Of a stretch of DNA of 13,830 nucleotides, positions 7,451 to 13,199 are shown in pieces; the stretch's first letter is position 1; each line of letters begins with the position of its first letter. The position numbers and the translations under genes were made by a program. The DNA is from Armatimonadota bacterium (lineage in GTDB: Bacteria > Armatimonadota > Zipacnadia > Zipacnadales > UBA11051): the NCBI GenBank assembly GCA_030612305.1, contig JAUWOG010000011.1, forward strand, positions 1 through 13,830. The letters run 5' to 3'. The notes under the pieces were generated by a model that was given only the letters and a program-made list of their open reading frames with translations, was not told the DNA's origin and searched no databases.

Positions 7451-8650
7451 ATGGCAGAGGAAGTACCACGAGCCGGTTATTACGTTACGATAACCGAAGG
7501 GCACAAAGCCTTCGTTCCCTATCCCCTGCCTCCTGACCCGCCAGTTGACTTGACGCAGCCAGAGATGATGCAGCTACTACTCGATGCCGAGCGCGCCTTG
7601 GCCGAACTGGGCAGCTTTGAGCAGCCAGTCTTCAACATGCAGCTATTCGTGAATATGTACGTGCGCAAGGAAACCGTGGTTAGTTCGCAGATCGAGGGCT
7701 CGCAGGCAACTCTCATGAATGTACTTGAGTACGAGAACGTGGCGCCCGAGATTCGTCAGGGCCACCTGTTTGACGGTGAGGTCGGCCAGCCACCAGTCCC
7801 CGGGGAGTACATTATAGAGGGCATCAACTACGTCAAGGCTATGAACTATGGGCTGGAACGCCTCCGCAACTTCCCGCTCTCGCTCCGCCTTATTCGTGAG
7901 ATCCACCGCATTCTGATGAGCGGAGTAAGAGGAGAACAGCGACAGCCAGGGCAGTTTCGGACGCACCAGTGCCACATTGGGCCCCACGGCGCCACTATCG
8001 AGAAGGCAACTTACGTGCCGCCTCCAGCCAACCAAGCACTCAAGTGTATCGGCGAATTGGAGAAGTTCTTCCACCAGGATCTACCATTGCCCGCATTGAT
8101 CAAGACCGGCCTCATTCATTGTCAGTTCGAGATGGTACACCCATTCGCTGACGGGAATGGGCGCATCGGCCGCTTGCTTATTCCCTTTTACCTATACCAG
8201 CAGGGACTTCTCAAGCAGCCTCTGCTCTATATCAGTCATTTTTTCAAGCAGCACCGCAGGGAATACTATGACCGGCTGCGTGCAGTCAGTGGCAGCGGCG
8301 ACTGGGAGGGATGGCTGGCCTTCTTTCTCAGCGGTGTTGCCAGTATTGCCAAAGATGCCGCCTACACTGCCCGCAAAGCCTCCGAACTGTATCAGGAACA
8401 TCGCGAGATCGCTCAGGCTGTCAGAAGCGAGTATGCGACGGGTCTGCTCGAATACCTGTGCAGAAGCCCGGTAATCACAGCCCGAGATGTAGAGCAGCAA
8501 CTCGGCATTACCTACCCAACAGCCAACAGCCTCATACGGAAGTTCGAGGCCGCCGGAATCCTGACCGAGACCACTGGCAAGAAGCGGAACCGCCGATACC
8601 AGTACCAGGCCTATCTGGACCTCTTCACCGAAGGCACCGAACCGTTATGA
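7451..8650 (+). CDS. Fic family protein adenylyltransferase, class II, with C-terminal winged helix
   Basis: A 399-residue Fic protein. Enzymes of this family transfer AMP (sometimes another nucleotide) from ATP to a hydroxyl group on a target protein. The full catalytic motif HPFADGNGRIGR is at 230-241, with H230 as the general base and D234/N236 for metal and phosphate binding. An N-terminal class II inhibitory motif SSQIEG is at 78-83 (S78, E82, G83); in this family the glutamate blocks the gamma phosphate of ATP and keeps the enzyme off. A substrate flap with 'RTHQCHIG...YVPPP' lies at about 170-195. The last 70 residues (about 325-392) form a winged helix ('ARDVEQQLGITYPTANSLIRKFEAAGIL'). 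TGGAGG (7434-7439) precedes the ATG by 11 bases. The gene has its own promoter and operator array and sits between two phage structural genes, so it looks like inserted cargo. Target unknown. Confidence 0.94.
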   Translation: MAEEVPRAGYYVTITEGHKAFVPYPLPPDPPVDLTQPEMMQLLLDAERALAELGSFEQPVFNMQLFVNMYVRKETVVSSQIEGSQATLMNVLEYENVAPEIRQGHLFDGEVGQPPVPGEYIIEGINYVKAMNYGLERLRNFPLSLRLIREIHRILMSGVRGEQRQPGQFRTHQCHIGPHGATIEKATYVPPPANQALKCIGELEKFFHQDLPLPALIKTGLIHCQFEMVHPFADGNGRIGRLLIPFYLYQQGLLKQPLLYISHFFKQHRREYYDRLRAVSGSGDWEGWLAFFLSGVASIAKDAAYTARKASELYQEHREIAQAVRSEYATGLLEYLCRSPVITARDVEQQLGITYPTANSLIRKFEAAGILTETTGKKRNRRYQYQAYLDLFTEGTEPL

Positions 8651-8687
8651 CATAGTTGGCCGCATCAACTGACAAGGACTGATGACC

Positions 8688-8906
8688 ATGACTGAGCTTC
8701 ATTTGCTGAGACGCATCATAGACGGCCGCGTGCGGCCGGGACAGCGCAATGCCGCAACTATGGCTGATCGCCGGCCCGAGAACGGGCCCGCAGGCGGCGG
8801 CACTCCTCGCGCCATCAACCGCTATTCCCACTCCGAGCAGAGCGACCATCGCTATGGCCTCTATGGCCGCGCCCGCTACGACGCGGCCCGCTACAGCTTC
8901 GAGTGA
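8688..8906 (+). CDS. Small hypothetical protein, Arg/Tyr-rich C-terminus
   Basis: A possible 72-residue basic protein. The second half is rich in Arg and Tyr in a loose repeat ('HRYGLYGRARYDAARYSF') and its codons end in G or C far more often than not, as in neighbouring real genes. AAGGA (8674-8678) lies nine bases before the ATG at 8688; an in-frame ATG at 8682 is the alternative. It starts 37 bases after the fic stop and ends shortly before a terminator-like hairpin. An overlapping frame starting at 8749 is also open, with poorer codon bias in its second half and no binding site, and was rejected. No family recognised. It could be a phage accessory protein or not be translated. Confidence 0.42.
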   Translation: MTELHLLRRIIDGRVRPGQRNAATMADRRPENGPAGGGTPRAINRYSHSEQSDHRYGLYGRARYDAARYSFE

Positions 8907-8935
8907 TCGTCACGCCGTTCTGACCTGCCATATCC

Positions 8936-8972
8936 CGCACATCGGGCTCCATGCCGGTGTGCGTTTTGCTTT
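8936..8972 (+). terminator. Putative rho-independent terminator before the fibre-like gene
   Basis: CGCACATCGG (8936-8945) pairs with CCGGTGTGCG (8954-8963) over 10 bp with one U-G wobble and an 8-base loop. TTTTGCTTT (8964-8972) follows. It would end transcripts coming from fic and the small ORF and insulate the gene at 9003. The stem is good and the T tract is interrupted, hence moderate confidence. Confidence 0.55.
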
Positions 8973-9002
8973 CCAGCCCCACCATCTTCAAGGAGGACTT
9001 CA

Positions 9003-9710
9003 ATGGCTACGACCACTGCCATATATGGTCTGCCCACCGGCGTGGTGGCAGACGATTTCGTAGAGCCGTCGCATCACAACAAAGTCACCGATACGCTCGA
9101 CCGCGTGCTCGGCAATTTCCTCAAGAGCATCATGGCCGACGGTGCCCGCAGCGGCTGGAGTATCACCGCCGACGCGCAGGTCGCCGCAGGTGAGGGTCTC
9201 ATCGCCGGCTGCTGGTGCAAGACCATCGCCGCCCAGGACATTTCCGGCCTGACCAACAATGCCACCAACTATGTCTTCGGCCAGACTACTACCGGCTCAC
9301 CGGACCAGGGCACGGTTGCGTTCGTCGCTCAGCTCAGTCCGACCGGCCCGACCGGCGCGATATTCCTCGGCACGATCACGCTCGACGCCACGGGGGAGGT
9401 CACTGCATTCGACAACGATGCGGCCGGTGTGGACCGCAACCTGATGCGCCTCGAGATCGGCTCTGCAGCCGGCGAAGGCTGCGTCGAGGCGGTACCCTCA
9501 GGCGGCTCGCTCAGTATCCCGGTGGACCATACCGAGGCCGCCAGCTTCATCGTCCCGGGCGCTATCAACCTCCAGGTGGCCGGCGAGCACTTCGACTGCG
9601 AGGTCAAACAGACCCACTCCGGCTCCGGCTTCCGGATCGCGGCCACCAACACAAGCAGCTACCCACAGGACTTCTCCTACACCTGGACCCGCTACGGCTT
9701 CGTGCAATGA
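9003..9710 (+). CDS. Phage appendage/fibre-like structural protein
   Basis: A 235-residue protein with no signal peptide or membrane helix, rich in Gly, Thr, Ala and Ser, with a beta-strand-like pattern. The start ('MATTTAIYGLPTGVVADDFVEPSHHNKVTDTLDRVLGN', given here only in part) leads into 'GWSITADAQVAAGEGLIAGCW' and 'GTVAFVAQLSP..P.GAIFLGTI'. This style is common in N-terminal regions of tail appendage proteins encoded after the baseplate genes. A near-perfect ribosome binding site AAGGAGG (8990-8996) indicates high expression, as expected for a virion protein. It lies two genes after the hub-like protein and directly before the glycosyltransferase. I do not recognise a named family, so the structural role is inferred from composition and position. 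Confidence 0.55.
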   Translation: MATTTAIYGLPTGVVADDFVEPSHHNKVTDTLDRVLGNFLKSIMADGARSGWSITADAQVAAGEGLIAGCWCKTIAAQDISGLTNNATNYVFGQTTTGSPDQGTVAFVAQLSPTGPTGAIFLGTITLDATGEVTAFDNDAAGVDRNLMRLEIGSAAGEGCVEAVPSGGSLSIPVDHTEAASFIVPGAINLQVAGEHFDCEVKQTHSGSGFRIAATNTSSYPQDFSYTWTRYGFVQ

Positions 9711-9792
9711 TCAGCTCCTCCCCCATCCTCACCCCTGCATCTGGCCGGTTGTCAGAGCCACCAATGGCACAAGCTCGGAATGGAGGCATCCC

Positions 9793-10803
9793 ATGCTTGC
9801 ACACAGCGCCGAAGTCGTAGCTCGCGCGCCCGTATTCACGCCGCTCAGACATCGCCACAAGCTGAAGGAACACAACTGGCGGCAGACGATTCTCAGCTAC
9901 CGGGCCGACGATGCCGAGAAACTCGTGCCCGCCGAAATGCCTCCGGGCAGCGCCCTGACCATCCGCCGCGACGCCGGTCTCGGCGATTGTCTGATGATCG
10001 CCTGCGCCCTCGCCGCACTCAAGCGCAAGCGGCCCGACCTCCACATCACCTTCGCCACGCCGCCTGCATACACTGCCATCTTGGCCCGCTTTGACTGTAT
10101 TGACGAAGCGATCCCGCTCGATGAGGCCCTCGTTGTCGGTGCGCCGATGCTCGAGTTCAGCAACTACTGCGAGCGCCATCCGCAGGCCGACATCACCAAC
10201 CGCGTCACCATCTTCGCTCAGGCTCTGGGAGTAGCGGCCGGCAGACTCCCCACGTACACGCCGACCAGCGCAGACATGCAGGAGGCCCAACTGCTCCTGC
10301 GCGGACGCCGGCCAATCGCCATCTGCATGCGCGGCAAGTATCCTCACCGGAGTTGGCTGATACCTCGCGCTCTGCAGTTTGCTGCCCGCCTTGCCGATGA
10401 GGGCCTCGACGTGATGCTTTTCGACGCGGAGGAACAGCCGCCCTACACTACCTGGATTAGCGATGACTTGCCGGCAGCGAGAGCATTCGGACTCCCCTTG
10501 CCCACTGTTGCCGCGCTGTTGCTGCATTGCCGCGCCGCAGTCGCTCCGGATACCGGCTTCCTACACCTCTGCGGATGCCTGGGCGTGCCGTTCGTCGGCA
10601 TCTTCGGCGCGATACCGCCGCACTTGCGCACCTCCATCTACCGCGACCATGTTGACCTCATCGCCGATGGCCTGCCTTGCGTCCCGTGCTTCGAAGGCCA
10701 GAAACACATCACCTGCAGGCTGGAGTGCCTGCAGGCGATAGATGTTGACATGGTCCGTCGTGCGCTGGGTCGTCTCGGCCTCACACAGTACGGCCGCCCC
10801 TAG
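9793..10803 (+). CDS. Glycosyltransferase family 9 (heptosyltransferase-like)
   Basis: A 336-residue GT-B fold enzyme of family GT9, whose known members move ADP-heptose or similar sugars onto lipopolysaccharide core. The N-terminal acceptor-domain glycine loop is 'RRDAGLGDCLM' (about 58-68). The nucleotide-sugar-binding signature is 'APDTGFLHLCGCLGVPFVGIFG' in outline, with D253-T254-G255. A 'PCVPC...C...C' cysteine pattern near 295-315 is frequent in this family outside Proteobacteria. GGAGG (9782-9786) lies six bases before the ATG. The gene follows the fibre-like protein on the same strand after 82 bases with no terminator, so co-expression is likely. Family membership is secure. Sugar and acceptor are unknown: host envelope glycan or a phage structural protein are both possible. 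Confidence 0.86.
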   Translation: MLAHSAEVVARAPVFTPLRHRHKLKEHNWRQTILSYRADDAEKLVPAEMPPGSALTIRRDAGLGDCLMIACALAALKRKRPDLHITFATPPAYTAILARFDCIDEAIPLDEALVVGAPMLEFSNYCERHPQADITNRVTIFAQALGVAAGRLPTYTPTSADMQEAQLLLRGRRPIAICMRGKYPHRSWLIPRALQFAARLADEGLDVMLFDAEEQPPYTTWISDDLPAARAFGLPLPTVAALLLHCRAAVAPDTGFLHLCGCLGVPFVGIFGAIPPHLRTSIYRDHVDLIADGLPCVPCFEGQKHITCRLECLQAIDVDMVRRALGRLGLTQYGRP

Positions 10804-10926
10804 CGCTCGGATTTGTAGTACTTATCTTCCGCCGCCGGGTTGTCAACCTGGGTCTTCGACAACCACTTGGCGTGACCGTCACAGAAGCTGTAATTCGCGC
10901 CGTCATTGTGCCGGTCAAGAGCGGTT
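10800..10926 (-). pseudogene. 3' remnant of an H-X9-DG prepilin gene
   Basis: On the minus strand a frame with no start codon encodes 'DRHNDGANYSFCDGHAKWL' followed by about 20 more residues and a TAG that overlaps the stop of the glycosyltransferase gene. H-N-D-G-A-N-Y-S-F-C-D-G fits the prepilin-type H-X9-DG C-terminal motif exactly (one His, nine residues, Asp-Gly). The frame is open upstream only to 10964, where a stop lies. No N-terminal methylation segment or pilin core is found up to 11885. The likeness begins at about 10920, right where the hepT gene ends. This is the tail of a destroyed gene, probably cut by arrival of the toxin-antitoxin pair. Its sequence differs clearly from the intact prepilin at 11967-12617, so it is not a recent duplicate. 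Confidence 0.72.
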
Positions 10927-11262
10927 GCTTGACAAGTCCCGCAGGATACCAACGATACTACGCTTCAGTTCCGGCAAGCTGTCCTGAATCACTGTCCAGA
11001 TCAGATCTATGTCAATGCCAAAGTACCGGTGAACAAGCACGTGACGCATACCAATTATGTCGGACCAAGGTACTTCGGCATGTGCTTGTCGGAGTTCGGC
11101 GGACACACTACGGGCTGCCTCACCGACGATCTGCAAATGGTACAGTATCCAGACCTGAATCAGTTCATCGCCCTCAAGGCTATCACGGCCGCGGGCTACG
11201 TACTTCTCGATGCGCTCAATTGCCTCCTGCATATCCTTGAGCAGTAGGCGGTCATCTCTCAT
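10915..11262 (-). CDS. hepT: HepT-type ribonuclease toxin (DUF86)
   Basis: A 115-residue all-helical protein of the HepT/DUF86 family, HEPN RNases that act as toxins with a MntA nucleotidyltransferase as antitoxin. The R-x4-H-x-Y motif is intact as R73-HVLV-H78-R-Y80, within 'GMRHVLVHRYFGID'. In studied pairs the Arg and His form the RNase site and MntA inactivates the toxin by adding AMP units to the Tyr. The start at 11262 overlaps the mntA stop as ATGA (11259-11262), which implies translational coupling with the antitoxin first. AAAGGA lies about 11 bases upstream. The length is usual for the family and no defect is seen. The 3' end abuts or slightly overlaps the prepilin remnant. It lies opposite in direction to the surrounding phage-like genes. 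Confidence 0.93.
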   Translation of the reverse strand: MRDDRLLLKDMQEAIERIEKYVARGRDSLEGDELIQVWILYHLQIVGEAARSVSAELRQAHAEVPWSDIIGMRHVLVHRYFGIDIDLIWTVIQDSLPELKRSIVGILRDLSSNRS

Positions 11263-11549
11263 AGAGGGATTGCTTCCTTTACTACTCGCTCTCGGATGCT
11301 GTCCCTCAGGCCCTTCTCGGTAACTACATCCACCGAACGGCCTAACAGCTCCTGCAATTCCATCACCAGGCCCCCGAGGTCCAGAAGACTACGACCCGCC
11401 TCCAATTCTACCAGGAAATCTATGTCGCTAGCCGCATCTGCCTCGCCGCGCGCCACCGAGCCGAAGATGCGGATATTCCGCGCACCGCGGCCGGCGCCGA
11501 TCGCCAGTATCTCTTCCCGCTTGGTCTGGAGTAGCGCCTCAACAGTCAT
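11259..11549 (-). CDS. mntA: MntA-type minimal nucleotidyltransferase antitoxin
   Basis: A 96-residue MNT-domain protein, partner of the HepT-like toxin. The polymerase-beta-type active-site motif GS-X10-D-X-D is complete: G30-S31, then D42-I-D44, in 'GSVARGEADAASDIDFLVEL'. MntA enzymes neutralise HepT by transferring AMP from ATP to the toxin's motif tyrosine. The chosen ATG at 11549 has AAAGG a few bases upstream. An in-frame ATG at 11567 adds six residues and is a fair alternative. The frame also runs open to 11765, but that stretch is antisense to the membrane protein gene and shows no family likeness. The four-base overlap with hepT makes a two-gene operon. I see no convincing promoter; it would have to lie within the divergently oriented neighbour. 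Confidence 0.93.
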   Translation of the reverse strand: MTVEALLQTKREEILAIGAGRGARNIRIFGSVARGEADAASDIDFLVELEAGRSLLDLGGLVMELQELLGRSVDVVTEKGLRDSIRERVVKEAIPL

Positions 11550-11597
11550 GCTGCCTTTCCGTCCCATCCATCCCAACAACACAGGGTGACATCTGCA

Positions 11598-11885
11598 ATG
11601 ACGATTCTCAAGTCCAACCACAACGGAAACTACACGATATCCAAGGCCTCGACCATCACCATCGGCCTGGCTGTCGTACTGCTCACAATCATCGTCGGCT
11701 TTGCCAGCTACAGTGCCGCCCGAGGCCAGGCCATCGAGGATCACATCCACGATGTCAATATCCACTGGGCCAAATCGGCGCTGGACGAGGCCTACATGCC
11801 GCGCCCCGAAATCCAGAGCGAACTTCGCGCCATCCGCCTCCAGCTAGACCGCATCGAGGTCAAGCTCGACAACCTGGCGCAATAG
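11598..11885 (+). CDS. Small single-helix membrane protein with C-terminal coiled coil
   Basis: A 95-residue protein with one transmembrane helix at about 18-38 ('STITIGLAVVLLTIIVGFAS') and a C-terminal amphipathic helix at 71-93 with a clean 4-3 heptad spacing (I72, L76, I79, L83, I86, L90, L93). This suggests a membrane-anchored oligomer. AGGGTGA (11584-11590 approx.) precedes the ATG at 11598; the upstream in-frame GTG at 11586 overlaps this site and is less likely. Small proteins of this shape are common near holin and lysin genes of phages and in tail-associated positions. Its plus-strand location between the glycosyltransferase and the holin-like gene fits that. No named family recognised; a lysis accessory role is inferred from context. 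Confidence 0.62.
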   Translation: MTILKSNHNGNYTISKASTITIGLAVVLLTIIVGFASYSAARGQAIEDHIHDVNIHWAKSALDEAYMPRPEIQSELRAIRLQLDRIEVKLDNLAQ

Positions 11886-11920
11886 TCAACTCCGCTGCGG
11901 CTAACCCCAGGCAACCTCCA

Positions 11921-11941
11921 GCGGAACGCGCAGCGTTCCGC
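11921..11941. terminator. Hairpin between convergent genes, possible bidirectional transcription end
   Basis: GCGGAACGC (11921-11929) and GCGTTCCGC (11933-11941) form a perfect 9-bp stem with a GCA loop. It lies between the 3' ends of the coiled-coil gene (plus, ends 11885) and the prepilin gene (minus, ends 11967). Neither side has a T tract, so it may slow rather than stop transcription or protect mRNA ends. Confidence 0.4.
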
Positions 11942-11966
11942 CGTGCAAACACAGCCTGCGCCCAGC

Positions 11967-12617
11967 CTATGGCTTGTCAATCAGGAAGTTTACCCGGTCG
12001 ATCACGTAGCCCTCTTTTTCCGCCTTCGAGTGGCCATCGCAAAACGCAACATTGGCCGTCTCGTTATGCCGCAGATAGACGTAGTAGCAGGTCCATTCGT
12101 CAATTTGCCGGGCCCAGTTGATGTACTTGGTGTGGCCATTGCATGGGCCGCTGTGATTACTGAGCCAGTGCGGACCACTATCCGCAATCAGGATCGTTTC
12201 CGCCGGCTTGTCTATCCTAGCCAGCGGCACTCCCGGAGCGCTATACCCGAACTCCATGTTCATCCCATAGCTGAGCGGTACAGGGCGCATAACGACAAGA
12301 TTGAGAGCCCAGTGCTCACTGGGGCAGGCGAAAACCTGCGCGTTCTTGACATACGGGTAAATCAGATCAGGCCATTCTGTCGGTGCGTCTGCACGCCAGT
12401 TCCCCAGATAAGTCGGGGGAATCGTCTCATCGTAGTCCGAAGCATACATCATGAACGCCAGCCCGAGCTGCTTCGTATTGCTCAGGCAGCTTGCTTGCCG
12501 TGCCTTCTCCCGCGCCCTCGCGAATACCGGAAACAGTATTGCCGCCAGTATCGCGATGATCGCGATCACCACCAACAACTCAATCAGCGTGAAACCACGT
12601 CGGCTTGCATGAACCAT
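11967..12617 (-). CDS. Type IV prepilin-like / type II pseudopilin protein with H-X9-DG C-terminus (DUF1559-like)
   Basis: A 216-residue prepilin. The class III leader is 'MVHASRRG' with cleavage by prepilin peptidase after G8, giving mature F1-T-L-I-E5, and the hydrophobic helix 'LIELLVVIAIIAILAAILF'. 'FARAREKARQASCLSNTKQLGL' follows, typical of the DUF1559 group. The C-terminal H-X9-DG motif is intact: H184, then D194-G195, in 'RHNETANVAFCDGH'. Such proteins are inserted in the inner membrane and assembled into pilus-like fibres; their exact roles in these phyla are largely unknown. The frame is open far upstream, but the ATG at 12617 has GGAGG eight to ten bases before it and begins the leader. 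It is transcribed against the flanking phage-like genes and has its own promoter. No pilin assembly genes are in the window. Confidence 0.93.
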   Translation of the reverse strand: MVHASRRGFTLIELLVVIAIIAILAAILFPVFARAREKARQASCLSNTKQLGLAFMMYASDYDETIPPTYLGNWRADAPTEWPDLIYPYVKNAQVFACPSEHWALNLVVMRPVPLSYGMNMEFGYSAPGVPLARIDKPAETILIADSGPHWLSNHSGPCNGHTKYINWARQIDEWTCYYVYLRHNETANVAFCDGHSKAEKEGYVIDRVNFLIDKP

Positions 12618-12709
12618 CTTCCGCCTCCTCTCGATTTGAACAACTGTACGCTGCACATCTGCACTTTGCGTCCGCGTGTTTCCCTTTTCGCCGTCGTGCC
12701 GTCCAGTCC

Positions 12710-12725
12710 TGCCTGCCGGCAGGCA
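12710..12725. repeat. 16-bp perfect palindrome at the prepilin transcription start
   Basis: TGCCTGCC/GGCAGGCA is a perfect 16-bp palindrome. It lies about 11 to 26 bases downstream of the -10 box of the minus-strand promoter, roughly from +4 to +20, so it could be an operator. Related palindromes occur as dispersed repeats in GC-rich genomes, so it may instead be a passive repeat. Confidence 0.5.
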
Positions 12726-12735
12726 CACTACAGCC

Positions 12736-12764
12736 ATAATACACCCAAGCAGTACCAATATCAA
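12736..12764 (-). promoter_or_regulatory. Sigma70-like promoter of the prepilin gene
   Basis: Read on the minus strand, TTGATA (12764-12759), a 17-base spacer and TATTAT (12741-12736) match the sigma70 consensus at 5/6 and 5/6. Transcription would begin near 12729, leaving a leader of about 110 bases before the ATG at 12617. The promoter sits directly upstream of, and divergent to, the holin-like gene. Confidence 0.7.
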
Positions 12765-12785
12765 ACCGTAAAGGAGAACAACATA

Positions 12786-13091
12786 ATGTCCGAATTCAGG
12801 GAATTCCTCCTCGCGCTACCTCGCGAGCAGCTCTGGCTCATCGGAGGCGTCATAGCCGAGGTCATACTCCAGCTCATCAAGCGCTATCTCTGGCAGCCTC
12901 TCGACTATGAGAAGGCGAAGAAGCTCCTCGCCGCAGCTCTGGTCAGCTTCGTCCTTGCTCTCGGCGCTGATGCCGGCGGCGGAGGCCAACTGCTGGCCTC
13001 ATGGCTTGGCATCTTTCTCTCTGCCATCGGCTTCCACGAGACCACCGACAAACTCGGCCTCAAGCGTGCCTGGGCGAAGCTGCTGCGCTGA
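12786..13091 (+). CDS. Holin-like small membrane protein
   Basis: A 101-residue protein with three hydrophobic segments (about 17-35, 46-62 and 66-83), a charged first turn and a basic C-terminus ('LKRAWAKLLR'). Size and layout fit phage holins, which open the inner membrane to release or energise lysis, but many small phage membrane proteins look alike. The ATG at 12786 has AAGGAGA (12771-12777) eight bases upstream. The same frame is open from 11943, but that part is antisense to the prepilin and not credible. It lies at the right end of the phage-like plus-strand series. No endolysin gene is adjacent. The prepilin promoter lies just upstream and fires away from it. Confidence 0.6.
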   Translation: MSEFREFLLALPREQLWLIGGVIAEVILQLIKRYLWQPLDYEKAKKLLAAALVSFVLALGADAGGGGQLLASWLGIFLSAIGFHETTDKLGLKRAWAKLLR

Positions 13092-13126
13092 CACCTGCTG
13101 GACGCCTTTGGCCTTGCTGTTTGCCT

Positions 13127-13170
13127 TTCCCCTCTCCCTGTGGGAGAGGGGAATCAAAGGGGTGAGGGGC
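13127..13170. repeat. CCCTCTCCC-type hairpin repeat between convergent genes
   Basis: TTCCCCTCTCCC (13127-13138) and GGGAGAGGGGAA (13142-13153) form a perfect 12-bp stem with a 3-base loop, followed by GGGGTGAGGGG (13159-13169). The pattern 'CCCTCTCCC...GGGAGAGGG...GGGGTGAGGG' is a dispersed intergenic repeat seen in many GC-rich bacterial genomes. It lies between the convergent 3' ends of the holin-like and kinase genes and may act as a bidirectional transcription barrier. No T tract follows on either strand. Confidence 0.68.
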
Positions 13171-13199
13171 CGTTTGCCGTTGCCGTTCCGAAGCCGCAC

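Noticed and set aside
8749..9063. Overlapping open frame of 104 codons across the small ORF and the next start
   Set aside because: It lacks a ribosome binding site, runs through a terminator-like hairpin and into the fibre-like gene, and its codon bias weakens in the second half.
9604..10527. Minus-strand open frame of 307 codons opposite the glycosyltransferase
   Set aside because: GT9 motifs are clear on the plus strand and the minus-strand product has no recognisable family.
11568..11765. Upstream extension of mntA
   Set aside because: The extension is antisense to the coiled-coil membrane protein gene and has no nucleotidyltransferase likeness.
11943..12785. Plus-strand open frame continuous with the holin-like gene
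   Set aside because: It is antisense to the prepilin gene, whose leader, helix and H-X9-DG motif are unmistakable. The holin-like gene has its own ribosome binding site and ATG at 12786.
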